Assembly (NCBI GenBank): GCA_016712265.1
Contig: JADJRJ010000027.1
Coordinates: forward strand, 248,001 to 312,000
Length of the DNA stretch: 64,000 nt
Direction: 5' to 3'
Origin: Gemmatimonadota bacterium
Lineage (GTDB): Bacteria; Gemmatimonadota; Gemmatimonadetes; Gemmatimonadales; Gemmatimonadaceae
The position numbers and the translations under genes were made by a program. The notes below the pieces were generated by a model. The model made no database searches. It was not told the DNA's origin and saw only the letters and a program-made list of their open reading frames with translations. How positions within the stretch are numbered: position 1 is the stretch's first letter; each line of letters opens with the position of its first letter. Of the stretch, positions 35,355 through 44,511 are shown in pieces.

Positions 35355-37030
35355 ACGACCAAGACCTCGTGGCGCTGGTCGACCGCCTGCGCGCACTCCC
35401 CGCCGAAACCGAGTGGCTGGAGTTCAAGCGCAACTATGCCGAGCCTCAAGACATCGGCGAGTACCTGTCGGCGCTCTCAAACGAGGCGTGCCTGCGCAGT
35501 CAGCCCCGGGGTTACCTCGTCTACGGAGTCGAGGATGGCACACACGAGGTCGTGGGCACACAGTTCGATCCGTACACCGCCAAGGCCAAGGGGAACCAGG
35601 ACCTGCTTCCCTGGCTGGGAGCCTACCTGCAACCCAATCCCGGCGTTGATGTCCACGTCGTAGACCACCCCGCGGGGCTCGTGGTGATCCTGGCCGTCGG
35701 GCCGTCGCGGGACCGACCGACCACGTTCTTCGGCAAGGGATTTTGCCGAGCCGGCACGAGCAAGACCGAGTTGAACAAGCATCCGGAGAAAGAGCGCGCC
35801 CTGTGGACGCGTGGCGACGACTGGTCGGCGGAAGTGTGTCCGCGAGCGACCCTCGCCGACCTCGATCCTGAAGCGATCGCCAAGGCGCGAGAACAATTCC
35901 TGATCAAGCACCCGGCCCAGGCCGACGACCTACCACGCTGGGATGATCTCACCTTCCTGAGCAAGGCACGGCTCCTCCGCGGTGGTGAAGTGACGAACAC
36001 CGCGGTACTGCTCCTTGGCCGCCCCGAGGCGGCGACCCTGCTCGCCCCGGCCGTGGCGAAAATCTCGTGGATTCTGAAAGACGCAGAGAACGGTGAGCTG
36101 GACTACGAGCACCTCGGCCCACCATTCCTGCTCGCCGGCGATCGACTGCTACGGCGGCTGCGTAACCTGACCGTGCGGGCGCTGCCGAGCGGGACTCTGT
36201 TCCCTCAGGAGCTGACGCAATACGACCCCTGGGTGCTCCGCGAGGCGATCCACAACAGCATTGCGCACCAGGATTACCGCCGCCACGCGCGGGTCGCGGT
36301 GGTCGAATTCCCAGATCGTGTGCTGGTCACCAACGCAGGCGCCTTTTTGCCGGGCAGCGTGGAGACCGTGATCGCGCAGGACGCACCGCAATTGCACTAC
36401 CGCAACCCCTTCCTCGCCGACGCCATGGTCGAGCTGAACATGATCGACACGCAGGGGGGCGGCATCAAGCGGATGTTCGAAACGCAGCGCCGGCGGTCGT
36501 TCCCGCTGCCTGACTACGACCTCGAGACCGAAGGCCAGGTCAGCGTGAGCATCTCGGGGCGAATCCTGGACGAGCGTTACACCAGGCTGCTGATGGAGCA
36601 GCCCGGGCTGACACTGCCGCAGGTCATGCTGCTCGACCGGGTGCAGAAGGGTCGGCCCATCGAGCGCGATGAGCACAAGCGGCTCAAGGCGGCAGGCCTG
36701 GTCGAGGGCCGGTATCCGAACGTGATTGTCTCGGGGACCGTGGCCAAGGCGACCGGAGACGTGGCCCGGCACATCCGAGATCGCGGCCTCGACAAGCGCT
36801 ACTACCTGGACCTGATCCTGGCGCTCTTGAATCAGCATGGACCGGTGGGGCGCCGGGAGGTGGATGAGCTCCTCCTTCCGAAGCTGCCGGATCGCCTGTC
36901 CCCGATGCAGAAGCGTCGCAGGGTGCACAACTTGCTTCAGGAGCTTCGGCGAAGCGGCCAGGTTGCGAACCTGGGTAGCCGGACGGATCCCAAGTGGGTC
37001 AAGGCAGACCCTTCATCAGGTAAGACTTAG
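35351..37030 (+). CDS. AlbA_2 / RecG-like ATP-binding protein of the type I locus
   Basis: 559 residues, GTG start overlapping the hsdS stop. An N-terminal AlbA_2 domain (ETEWLEFKRNYAEPQDIGEYLSALSNEA, RGYLVYGVEDGTHEVVGTQ) is followed by an HATPase-type region (DPWVLREAIHNSIAHQDYRRH, VLVTNAGAFLPGSVE, GGGIKRMFETQRRRSFPLPDY) and a C-terminal winged-helix pair. Such genes (also called rloF-like in some loci) accompany type I systems; the function is unknown. It differs from the AlbA_2 protein at 16244-17683 by its longer C-terminal part. Confidence 0.8.
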   Translation: MNDQDLVALVDRLRALPAETEWLEFKRNYAEPQDIGEYLSALSNEACLRSQPRGYLVYGVEDGTHEVVGTQFDPYTAKAKGNQDLLPWLGAYLQPNPGVDVHVVDHPAGLVVILAVGPSRDRPTTFFGKGFCRAGTSKTELNKHPEKERALWTRGDDWSAEVCPRATLADLDPEAIAKAREQFLIKHPAQADDLPRWDDLTFLSKARLLRGGEVTNTAVLLLGRPEAATLLAPAVAKISWILKDAENGELDYEHLGPPFLLAGDRLLRRLRNLTVRALPSGTLFPQELTQYDPWVLREAIHNSIAHQDYRRHARVAVVEFPDRVLVTNAGAFLPGSVETVIAQDAPQLHYRNPFLADAMVELNMIDTQGGGIKRMFETQRRRSFPLPDYDLETEGQVSVSISGRILDERYTRLLMEQPGLTLPQVMLLDRVQKGRPIERDEHKRLKAAGLVEGRYPNVIVSGTVAKATGDVARHIRDRGLDKRYYLDLILALLNQHGPVGRREVDELLLPKLPDRLSPMQKRRRVHNLLQELRRSGQVANLGSRTDPKWVKADPSSGKT

Positions 37031-37089
37031 TCGATGCCAAACCAATTGCGCGTGGCAACACAATCCGCGTAAGTACCGTCATACCAATG

Positions 37090-37150
37090 CGTTAGCCCTT
37101 TGCTAACGGCCCGAATCAAGTTGACGTTTTAGCAAAGGTTTTAGTAAAGG
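37090..37150. promoter_or_regulatory. Nested inverted and direct repeats in the hsdR leader
   Basis: CGTTAGC (37090-37096) pairs with GCTAACG (37102-37108) around a CCTTT loop. The same bases CCTTTGCTAA (37097-37106) are also the exact inverse complement of TTAGCAAAGG (37129-37138). That motif is part of a 12-base tandem repeat TTTTAGCAAAGG / TTTTAGTAAAGG (37127-37150). The stretch is richer in A+T than its neighbours. Two mutually exclusive hairpins or three operator copies are possible readings. Confidence 0.7.
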
Positions 37151-37210
37151 GAGCTGGCAAAGCCGGACCATACCACCTGTCACTTTCGTTGGCGCCAGGA
37201 GCCGCAATCC

Positions 37211-40200
37211 GTGACAACCGACACCAGCGAGAAGGGCCTCGAAACGCTGATCATGCGGCACATGACCGGCACCGACGGCCTTGGCGCTGTCCGCGGGCGA
37301 GTCGCTGAGCGGCCGCCTCCCTACGGGGGCACGGGCTACACCGCCGGCAGCCCGCAGGACTACGACCGCGCGCATGCGATCGACGTGCCGCAGCTCTTCG
37401 CCTTCCTGGAAGTGACCCAGCCGGAGGCGTTCAAGAAGCTGGCTCTGGCGAACGCGAACGACCCGAAGGACATCAACCGTCTCAAGTTCCTCGCCCGCCT
37501 CTCCGGCGAGGTCGGCAAACGCGGCGTGATCGACGTCCTGCGGAAGGGCGTGGGCCACGGACCGGTACACTTCGACCTCTTCTACGGCACGCCGTCGCCG
37601 GGAAACGCCAGGGCGGAGAAGCTGCACTCCGAGAACCGCTTCTCGATCACGCGGCAGCTCGCCTACAGCATGGACGAGACGCGCCGCGCGCTCGACCTCT
37701 GCCTGTTCATCAACGGCCTGCCCATCGCCACGTTCGAGCTCAAGAACTCCCTCACCAAGCAGACCGTCGAGGACGCCGTCCAGCAGTACAAGCGCGACCG
37801 CGACCCGCGCGAACGGCTGTTCGAGTTCGGACGCTGCGTGGTTCACTTCGCCGTGGACGACAGCGAAGTGCGGATGTGCACCGAGCTGCGCGGCAAGAGC
37901 TCCTGGTTCCTGCCGTTCAACAAGGGGCACAACGACGGCGCGGGCAACCCGCCCAACCCGAACGGCCTCAAGACCGACTACCTCTGGAAGGAGGCGCTGA
38001 CTCCGGCGGGGCTCACGAACATCCTCGAGAACTACGCACAGATCGTCGAGGAGAAGGATCCGAAGACCGGAAAGAAGAAGCGCAAGCAGGTGTGGCCGCG
38101 GTACCACCAATTGAGCCTGGTGCGGCAGACCCTGGACCACGTACGCGCTCACGGCGCGGGCAAGCGCTACCTGATCCAGCACTCGGCGGGTAGCGGCAAG
38201 TCGAACTCCATCGCCTGGCTCGCGCACCAGCTCATCGGCCTGAAGCGTGACGAGAAGGAGATCTTCGACTCGGTCATCGTGGTCACCGACCGGCGCCTGC
38301 TCGACCACCAGATCCAGACGACCATCAAGCAGTTCATGCAGGTGGGCGCGACCGTGGGCCACGCCGAGCGATCTGGCGACCTGCGCCGCTTCATCGAGGA
38401 AGGGAAGAAGATCATCGTCTCGACGGTGCAGAAGTTTCCCGTCATCCTCGACGAGATCGCGACCGAGGGCGGCAAGACCTTCGCCATCGTCATCGACGAG
38501 GCGCACTCCAGCCAGGGCGGCAAGACCACGGCCGCCATGAGCCAGGCGCTCGGCGCTCCCGCAGACGACGACGAGGGACCCGACCCCGAGGACACCGTGA
38601 ACGCCGCCCTTGAGAAGCGCATGGCGGCGCGCAAGATGCTGACCAACGCCAGCTACTTCGCGTTCACCGCCACGCCCAAGAACAAGACCCTGGAGATGTT
38701 CGGCGAGCCGCTGCCGCCCGATGCTGAGGGCAAGGTGAGGCACCAGCCATTCCACAGCTACACGATGAAACAGGCAGTCGAGGAAGGTTTTATCCTCGAC
38801 GTGCTCAAGGCGTACACGCCGGTGGAGAGCTACTACAAGCTGGTCAAGAAGACCGAGGACGACCCGGAGTTCGACACCAAACGGGCGCAGAAGAAGCTCC
38901 GCCGATACGTGGAAAGCCATGACCACGCGATCCGGCTCAAGGCCGAGATCATGGTGGACCATTTTCACGAGCAGGTGCTGGCGACCGGGAAGATCGGCGG
39001 GCAGGCACGGGCAATGGTCGTCACCAGCGGCATCGAGCGCGCGATCCAGTACTTCCATGCGTTCAAGGCGTACCTGGTGGAGCGGAAAAGCCCGTACCAG
39101 GCCATCGTCGCCTTCTCCGGCGAGCACGAATACGGCGGAGCCAAGGTCACCGAGGCCTCGCTCAACGGATTCCCTAGCGGCGATATCGCCGAGGAGATCC
39201 AGGCCGATCCATATCGGTTCCTGATCTGCGCCGACAAGTTCCAGACAGGCTACGACGAGCCACTGCTGCACACGATGTACGTCGACAAGGCGCTCTCGGG
39301 CATCAAGGCGGTGCAGACGCTCTCTCGTCTCAACCGCGCGCACCCCCAGAAGCACGACTGCTTTGTGCTCGACTTCCAGAACAACAGCGAGCCGATCACC
39401 TTCGCCTTCCAGGACTACTACCGGACGACGCTGCTCGCCGAGGAGACCGACCCGAACAAGCTGCACGACCTCAAGGCGGCGCTCGATGCGGCCCAGGTGT
39501 ATTCACCGGAACAGGTGCAGCAGTTGGTAGAGTTGTTCCTCGGCGGCGCGGACCGCGACAAGCTGGACCCGATCCTCGATGCCTGCGTGTCGGTCTACGA
39601 GCAAAGGCTCGACGAGGACGGCCAAGTGGACTTCAAGGGCAAGGCCAAGGTGTTCTGTCGCACCTACGCCTTTCTCTCGTCGCTGATCCCGTACAACAAC
39701 GCTGAATGGGAAAAGCTCTCGATCTTCCTGAATCTGCTCACCCCCAAGCTGCCGGCGCCGAAGGAGGAGGACCTCGCCAAGGGGATCCTCGAGGCCATCG
39801 ACATGGACAGCTACCGCGTCGAGAAGAAGGCGGCCATGAAGATCGCTTTGGCCGACGCTGACGCCGAGATCGAGCCCGTGCCGACGGACGGGGGTGGACG
39901 AAAGCCCGAGCCCGAGATGGATCGCTTGAGCAACATCCTGAAGTCGTTCAACGAGCAGTTCGGCACCCTGTTCACCGACACTGATCGGGTGACGAAACGC
40001 ATCCGGGAGGACATCGCGCCGAAGGTCGCCGCCGATCCGGCCTACCAGAACGCGAAGGAGAACACGCCCCACACGGCGCGGATGGCGCACGATCAGGCGT
40101 TGGCGAGGATCATGCAGCACCTCTTGAAGGACGATACGCAGGTCTACAAGCAGTACGTCGAGAACGACTCGTTCAAGCGGTTTGTGGGCGATATGGTGTA

Positions 40201-40219
40201 TGCGATCACCAACGCATAG
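37211..40219 (+). CDS. hsdR: Type I restriction endonuclease motor subunit
   Basis: 1002 residues from a GTG. The N-terminal nuclease domain has the D...ExK motif (IATFELKNSLTKQTVEDAVQ near residue 175). The translocase follows: Walker A in QHSAGSGKSNSIAWL near 327, the DEAH box in VIDEAHSSQGG near 429, a T-rich motif III FTATPKNKT, and the helicase C domain with IADKFQTGYDEP-like sequence and a Q/R motif LSRLNRAHPQK. It pumps DNA past the bound HsdM-HsdS complex and cleaves at stalls. It is set apart from the rest of the operon by a 180-base leader with repeats. Confidence 0.93.
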   Translation: MTTDTSEKGLETLIMRHMTGTDGLGAVRGRVAERPPPYGGTGYTAGSPQDYDRAHAIDVPQLFAFLEVTQPEAFKKLALANANDPKDINRLKFLARLSGEVGKRGVIDVLRKGVGHGPVHFDLFYGTPSPGNARAEKLHSENRFSITRQLAYSMDETRRALDLCLFINGLPIATFELKNSLTKQTVEDAVQQYKRDRDPRERLFEFGRCVVHFAVDDSEVRMCTELRGKSSWFLPFNKGHNDGAGNPPNPNGLKTDYLWKEALTPAGLTNILENYAQIVEEKDPKTGKKKRKQVWPRYHQLSLVRQTLDHVRAHGAGKRYLIQHSAGSGKSNSIAWLAHQLIGLKRDEKEIFDSVIVVTDRRLLDHQIQTTIKQFMQVGATVGHAERSGDLRRFIEEGKKIIVSTVQKFPVILDEIATEGGKTFAIVIDEAHSSQGGKTTAAMSQALGAPADDDEGPDPEDTVNAALEKRMAARKMLTNASYFAFTATPKNKTLEMFGEPLPPDAEGKVRHQPFHSYTMKQAVEEGFILDVLKAYTPVESYYKLVKKTEDDPEFDTKRAQKKLRRYVESHDHAIRLKAEIMVDHFHEQVLATGKIGGQARAMVVTSGIERAIQYFHAFKAYLVERKSPYQAIVAFSGEHEYGGAKVTEASLNGFPSGDIAEEIQADPYRFLICADKFQTGYDEPLLHTMYVDKALSGIKAVQTLSRLNRAHPQKHDCFVLDFQNNSEPITFAFQDYYRTTLLAEETDPNKLHDLKAALDAAQVYSPEQVQQLVELFLGGADRDKLDPILDACVSVYEQRLDEDGQVDFKGKAKVFCRTYAFLSSLIPYNNAEWEKLSIFLNLLTPKLPAPKEEDLAKGILEAIDMDSYRVEKKAAMKIALADADAEIEPVPTDGGGRKPEPEMDRLSNILKSFNEQFGTLFTDTDRVTKRIREDIAPKVAADPAYQNAKENTPHTARMAHDQALARIMQHLLKDDTQVYKQYVENDSFKRFVGDMVYAITNA

Positions 40220-40444
40220 CGTGCGCTGAGGCGCTTCTGATCCAGCGTACAGTCAACGACGACCGTGAAGGCCCGGAATGGTCCCCCGCCGCCCAACGTG
40301 CCGCGGGCCAAGCTCATGCTCCAGTGTTCGTAGGTGCGGGTCGGCACGGCGCGGGGTTTGTGACGAGTCTGAATGTCGCCATCCCCAGCTGTTGGCCGTG
40401 GGTCAGGCGCTCGACTGCCTTCGACGTGACGACACCGCGCTCAG
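40220..40444. other. Intergenic region between hsdR and HAF copy B
   Basis: 225 bases between convergent genes. I see no gene. A GCCCAACGTGCCGCGGGCC segment near 40288 can fold on itself and may serve as a terminator, although no T run follows. Confidence 0.35.
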
Positions 40445-41515
40445 TCAGGGCGTCCCAGCCGTCAGTAACCACTTTACCGGCAGGGAACCACAGGAGCCAA
40501 CTGCGGCTCCCCCCGAGCGACTGACGTCAGATACACCACACGAGTAATTCGGGTTGGTGAGTTCACGAATGCCGTCCGTTGCCGTCCATACGAAGGGTCG
40601 CTCGCCAGGATCGACGGCCCCGTGACTGTGACCAACCACCACGCCTGTCTCACTCAGCGCAATCGACCGCGAATAGCCGATCGAGCAGCAATCCACCATG
40701 CCGAGGTCGATCGGAGGACCACTAACTGGCCACAGAACGGCGTGAGTGTCACCGAAGTACCGAGCGTCCTCACCTACGATCAGTCCGCCATCACTGATGC
40801 GTGCACCCATTCCGGAGTAGTCGGCAGAAAGTAGTCGCCATCGAGTGGAGTCGAGCAGCGGGACCAGGCGGATGCCGGAGCGCTCATTCCAGACGAAACT
40901 GCCGAGAAACCTGTTGAACTTGCTACCAATGACATCGCCGGAAGAGTTCACACCCGTTGCAACTGGTGTCTTCCTCCCCAGCAAACGGGTTAGGTCGCGG
41001 ACGCCGCTGCCACGATTCCACACGAAAGCAGTCTGCCCACCGCTCAGATCCGCCATGGCCCCCACCACCCAGCCATGCTCGCTGAGGTCGCTCGCGCGAC
41101 TCCAGCCGCCGTAGGGAGACCGCAACAGCCGCAATCCCTCCGAAGCACCCCAAAGGAACGCCTGCTGGCTTGACATCGTCCCGGCAATCTGCAGGCGCTC
41201 ATTGATTCCGGCCACCGCCCCGCAAAACCCAAGCTCGCGCGGTAACCCATGCGGATCCCACAGCACGACGCTGCATCCGCCCGCCGCGTAGGCGACGGTG
41301 CCAGCGATGTACCCTGCGTCAGTAATGGCAGCTGCGTGTCCACTCGAGGCACCGACAGGCAAGCTGAGGTACTCCAGAGTGCCTGCGTGGCTGTCTTGAG
41401 CATTTGTTGTTGCCATCCCCGGGCCGGGTGCAATCATCCTGCTCGCATCAGGTACGGCGCACCCGGAGACAAAGAGAATCGCACCCACTGAAAACCACGC
41501 TCTTGAGTTTCTCAC
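40445..41515 (-). CDS. HAF-repeat lipoprotein (copy B)
   Basis: 356 residues from the GTG at 41515, chosen because a lipoprotein leader follows (RAWFSVGAILFVSGCAVPD); the longer frame upstream has no signal. Repeats run AITDAGYIAGTV, GINERLQIAGTM, DLSEHGWVVGAM, GVNSSGDVIGSK, RISDGGLIVGED, ALSETGVVVGHS, VSRSGGAAVGSC. It matches copy A (25728-26744) in repeat order, Cys positions and C terminus, so the two are diverged paralogues. It is surface-anchored, role unknown. Confidence 0.8.
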   Translation of the reverse strand: MRNSRAWFSVGAILFVSGCAVPDASRMIAPGPGMATTNAQDSHAGTLEYLSLPVGASSGHAAAITDAGYIAGTVAYAAGGCSVVLWDPHGLPRELGFCGAVAGINERLQIAGTMSSQQAFLWGASEGLRLLRSPYGGWSRASDLSEHGWVVGAMADLSGGQTAFVWNRGSGVRDLTRLLGRKTPVATGVNSSGDVIGSKFNRFLGSFVWNERSGIRLVPLLDSTRWRLLSADYSGMGARISDGGLIVGEDARYFGDTHAVLWPVSGPPIDLGMVDCCSIGYSRSIALSETGVVVGHSHGAVDPGERPFVWTATDGIRELTNPNYSCGVSDVSRSGGAAVGSCGSLPVKWLLTAGTP

Positions 41516-41686
41516 GATCTGATCCTCCGGGTGTACCTTTGAAGTGTTAGGTGCATGATGCCTCAGGAGTGCGTTGCCGAGGGGGCCTAGACGGCTCACC
41601 CCACGTTCGTGTCGGCTCCGCACCGTATGCGCGACATTGCGCAGCGCCCCAACGTGCTGTTTAGGCGAGTCACGTGAATGGGCAGG

Positions 41687-43645
41687 CTATGGAAAGCTGC
41701 AGGTCAATGCGTAGGCTGGGCTGACCCCAGGTGTCTTGAACTGGTTGGTGGTGTAGAAGGCAAGGGCTTGCCCGTTCTTGACGATGATCGGAGGCCGTGA
41801 GGCGTAGGGGTTTCGCGCTGAAAGGCTGGAATACGCGCTTCCATACTGGCCGTACTTGTTGTTGGTCGACGTGCTGGAGTACTGGCTTCCGTAGTTGCCG
41901 AACTGATTGAGCACGGACTGGCTATCAAAGCGATTGGTGAAGCGACCGAGGTATTGACCATCGTCACCTACAAGCGATGCACCGGCGATGGCGCTGCATA
42001 CCGACGACGAAGGGGCGACGACCGTGACGACAACCGACGCCGACTTTCCTTCGACCGACGCACCAATTACTGCACTCCCTGCCACAAGCCCCGTGATCAC
42101 AGCTGTATCCCCAAACACGCTGCCGTCGACAACATTGAGGTCTGTCGACGTCCACGCTACGGACCGACCCGAGAGAACATTTCCAGCGGCGTCCTTCGCC
42201 GTCGCGATCACGACGCGCACCTCGCCCGCCGCCATGGTGATTGCAGAAGCACTCAGCGTGATTGACGCCACGGGCGTGGCAGTCACGGTGACTGATGCCG
42301 TGCCACTGCGCCCACCCGACGTCGCGGAGATGGTTGCGGTACCGGCGCCGACCGCCGTCATCTGTCCTGACTGGAGTACCGTAACGGCGGCAGGATTCGA
42401 TGAGGACCACGTGACCGCCTGATTCGTTAGAATGTTCAGCGCAGCATCACGGACCGTCGCAGTGAGCGTGGCCGTCTGTCCCAGCGTCAGGGTCATACTT
42501 GAGGGGCTGACGGTCACCGAGGCGGGGGTTGCCGCGAGGACCGTGAGCTGCAAGGACCCGACCTTCCCTTCGCTCGTTGCTGTGACGATGGCGACTCCCG
42601 CACTCACGGCAGTCACAAGGCCCGTCGGCGAGACCGTGGCAATGGCGCTGGTGCTGGTGGCCCAAGACACAGGTCGATCCGCGAGGGTCGCTCCTCCGAC
42701 ATCGCGGACTGTGGCATTGAGCTGAGTAGTGCCTCCAACCGTCAGGGTAGTCTGAGCGGAGCTGACGGTCACCGTGGCGACCGCTTGAGGCACCACGGCA
42801 ACTGCTGCGGCCCCGGTGACTCCCTCGCTTGTAGCAGTAATCGTTGCGGTACCAGGCGCTACTCCGGTTACTGCCCCAGTTGCTGAAACCGTCGCGATCG
42901 CCTGATTGGAGGTCGCCCATGTGATCGTGCGGCCGGAGAGAGAATTCCCGGCTGCATCGCGAAGTGCCGCTGACGCCTGCGCCGTTCCGCCTGGCGATAT
43001 CGCGGCGGCGGCAAGGGTCACCTGCACGCTGGCGACGGGCGGTGGCGTGACAGTGGCTGCGACCGACCCTGATATCCCCTCGCTTGTAGCGATGATGAGG
43101 GTAGTTCCGGTCGCGATTCCAGTCACCAGTCCCCCACTGGTGACCGTCGCCACAGCCGGATTTGAGGAGGACCAACTGAAGACCCGGGCTGCTAGCGTGT
43201 TCCCACTTGCGTCTTTAGCGGTTGCTAGTGCCTGTGCCGTCGTTCCGACCACGATCGACAAGCTGGCCAGTGTCACCTGCACCGAGGCAACGGGCGGTGG
43301 TGTGACGGTCACCGTGGTAGATCCCGAGACTCCCTCGCTCGTCGCAGTGATGACGGAACTGCCTGGGACGAGGCCAGTGATCAGCCCCGTACTACTCACC
43401 GTCGCGACCGCCTGATTGGATGAGCTCCACGTCACTGAGCGGGCGCTAAGGGCGTTGCCCGCGGCGTCACGCAAGGTCGCCGAGGCCTGGATTGACGCCC
43501 CTACGATGATGCTTGCGTTAGTCAGACTCACCTGCACCACAGATACAGGGGCCGGTCCTGGTGGCGGGGCGGTGCTACCTGAGCCGTCCCCACCTCCACC
43601 GCATGCCGCTACAGATAGCAGTAAGATACTGCCGAACCTTCGCAT
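41687..43645 (-). CDS. Six-repeat BIG2 lipoprotein
   Basis: 652 residues. The lipoprotein leader RRFGSILLLSVAACGGGGDG is followed by six Ig-like BIG2 domains of about 85 residues. Each starts near a (A/V)SVxV or SITL strand and carries DAAGN.L..R.V.W.SSN.AVATVS.TGLVTG...G...ITATSEG. Domains 2 and 3 share an identical PPVASVQVTLA start, a sign of recent repeat duplication. The last 100 residues differ: a Tyr/Ser/Asn-rich stretch (YGSQYSSTSTNNKYGQYGSA) and a Cys near the end. Surface adhesion or stalk function is likely. About 5 kb of similar genes may exist elsewhere, since the window opens inside another BIG2 gene. Confidence 0.9.
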   Translation of the reverse strand: MRRFGSILLLSVAACGGGGDGSGSTAPPPGPAPVSVVQVSLTNASIIVGASIQASATLRDAAGNALSARSVTWSSSNQAVATVSSTGLITGLVPGSSVITATSEGVSGSTTVTVTPPPVASVQVTLASLSIVVGTTAQALATAKDASGNTLAARVFSWSSSNPAVATVTSGGLVTGIATGTTLIIATSEGISGSVAATVTPPPVASVQVTLAAAAISPGGTAQASAALRDAAGNSLSGRTITWATSNQAIATVSATGAVTGVAPGTATITATSEGVTGAAAVAVVPQAVATVTVSSAQTTLTVGGTTQLNATVRDVGGATLADRPVSWATSTSAIATVSPTGLVTAVSAGVAIVTATSEGKVGSLQLTVLAATPASVTVSPSSMTLTLGQTATLTATVRDAALNILTNQAVTWSSSNPAAVTVLQSGQMTAVGAGTATISATSGGRSGTASVTVTATPVASITLSASAITMAAGEVRVVIATAKDAAGNVLSGRSVAWTSTDLNVVDGSVFGDTAVITGLVAGSAVIGASVEGKSASVVVTVVAPSSSVCSAIAGASLVGDDGQYLGRFTNRFDSQSVLNQFGNYGSQYSSTSTNNKYGQYGSAYSSLSARNPYASRPPIIVKNGQALAFYTTNQFKTPGVSPAYALTCSFP

Positions 43646-43733
43646 CGTCCGCTCCTCCCGAGTAAGCCCTGCCTTGCAGGGTCAAGCAACGTGTGTGGTG
43701 CAACCCGCAAGAGGTAGCGCGTTCTGTGCGGGG

Positions 43734-44510
43734 TCAGACGGCATCAGGCAAGTGCTTCCATCCTACGCCGGTAGCCGCACAGACGGCCTGCCAAGTGGTG
43801 ACGCCGAGGAGGCCCTGACCGATGCGTGTGCGCTCACTTGCATCGCGGTGTGGCAGGCTGTCTGCGATCATCTCGAGCGCCCCTTGCCTCTCCCACTCTC
43901 TCTTCCAGTGCTCGGAGGGTTCGGTAGCGTCGGCGCCGCCGGATCCTTCAACAATTAGTAACCCAAGCACTTCCTTTTGTGGAAAGCGGTCAAGAGCCGC
44001 GTCCATATGCCGGAGGAGCTGACTGCGACGCCGCATCCAGGTCGTTTGCGTGGTACACGACGCCTCTGTGCGCTTTCCCTCGATGCAAAGCACACCAGTC
44101 TGCCACTCAAGAAGCGCATCGGGTCGTGAAGGGCCTTCAAGCACGAACCAACGTCGCCCACGCTCTCCAGCGCGAAGGCTGCGTAGCGCCTCAGCGACAG
44201 CCTCGGGGTCCCTCTGTGCAAGTTTCTGTCGGCATCGATGTGCCGCTGTGTCTGGCCCCTTCACGACGAGGCTGGGATCAAGATGGCGTACCAGGTACTC
44301 CAGCAGCTGCGGAGGCGCCGGAAGACTGACCTCATTTCTTCCCCAACGCTGACCGTGCTCCGGCACCAGCCTCAACGCGTCTGGTTGCGCTGGAGATCTG
44401 CCGCCCAGTGCCAACAGTGCGCGCAACCATCCATCGCCGCGCGGGTCTCGGCGAAGAAGCTCATCGAACAACGGGGCCACTCGAGTGAGCGACGAGTCCC
44501 ATTTTCCCAT
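43734..44510 (-). CDS. PD-(D/E)XK-like nuclease, second gene of a pair
   Basis: 258 residues from the ATG at 44510, one base after the stop of the upstream gene. The core RPDALLEWQTGVLCIEGKRTE gives an ordered D131...E144-G-K146, the PD-(D/E)XK nuclease signature, preceded by a strand WFVLEG and followed by a helix with TTWMRRRSQLLRHMDAALD. The rest is unassigned. The proximity to another nuclease-like gene suggests a two-component restriction or defence unit. No methylase or phage gene is near. Confidence 0.6.
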   Translation of the reverse strand: MGKWDSSLTRVAPLFDELLRRDPRGDGWLRALLALGGRSPAQPDALRLVPEHGQRWGRNEVSLPAPPQLLEYLVRHLDPSLVVKGPDTAAHRCRQKLAQRDPEAVAEALRSLRAGERGRRWFVLEGPSRPDALLEWQTGVLCIEGKRTEASCTTQTTWMRRRSQLLRHMDAALDRFPQKEVLGLLIVEGSGGADATEPSEHWKREWERQGALEMIADSLPHRDASERTRIGQGLLGVTTWQAVCAATGVGWKHLPDAV

Positions 44511-44511
44511 G

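Noticed and set aside
37103..39466. 787-codon open frame on the minus strand opposite hsdR
   Set aside because: It is the antisense of the hsdR codons in high-GC DNA; the plus-strand frame has all HsdR motifs.
40280..40320. attC-like half sites (GCCCAAC near 40288, CCCAACGT near 28292 and 41651, GTTAGGC near 26793), suggesting integron cassettes
   Set aside because: No pairs with proper spacing and inverted arms were found, genes lie in both orientations, and no integrase is present.
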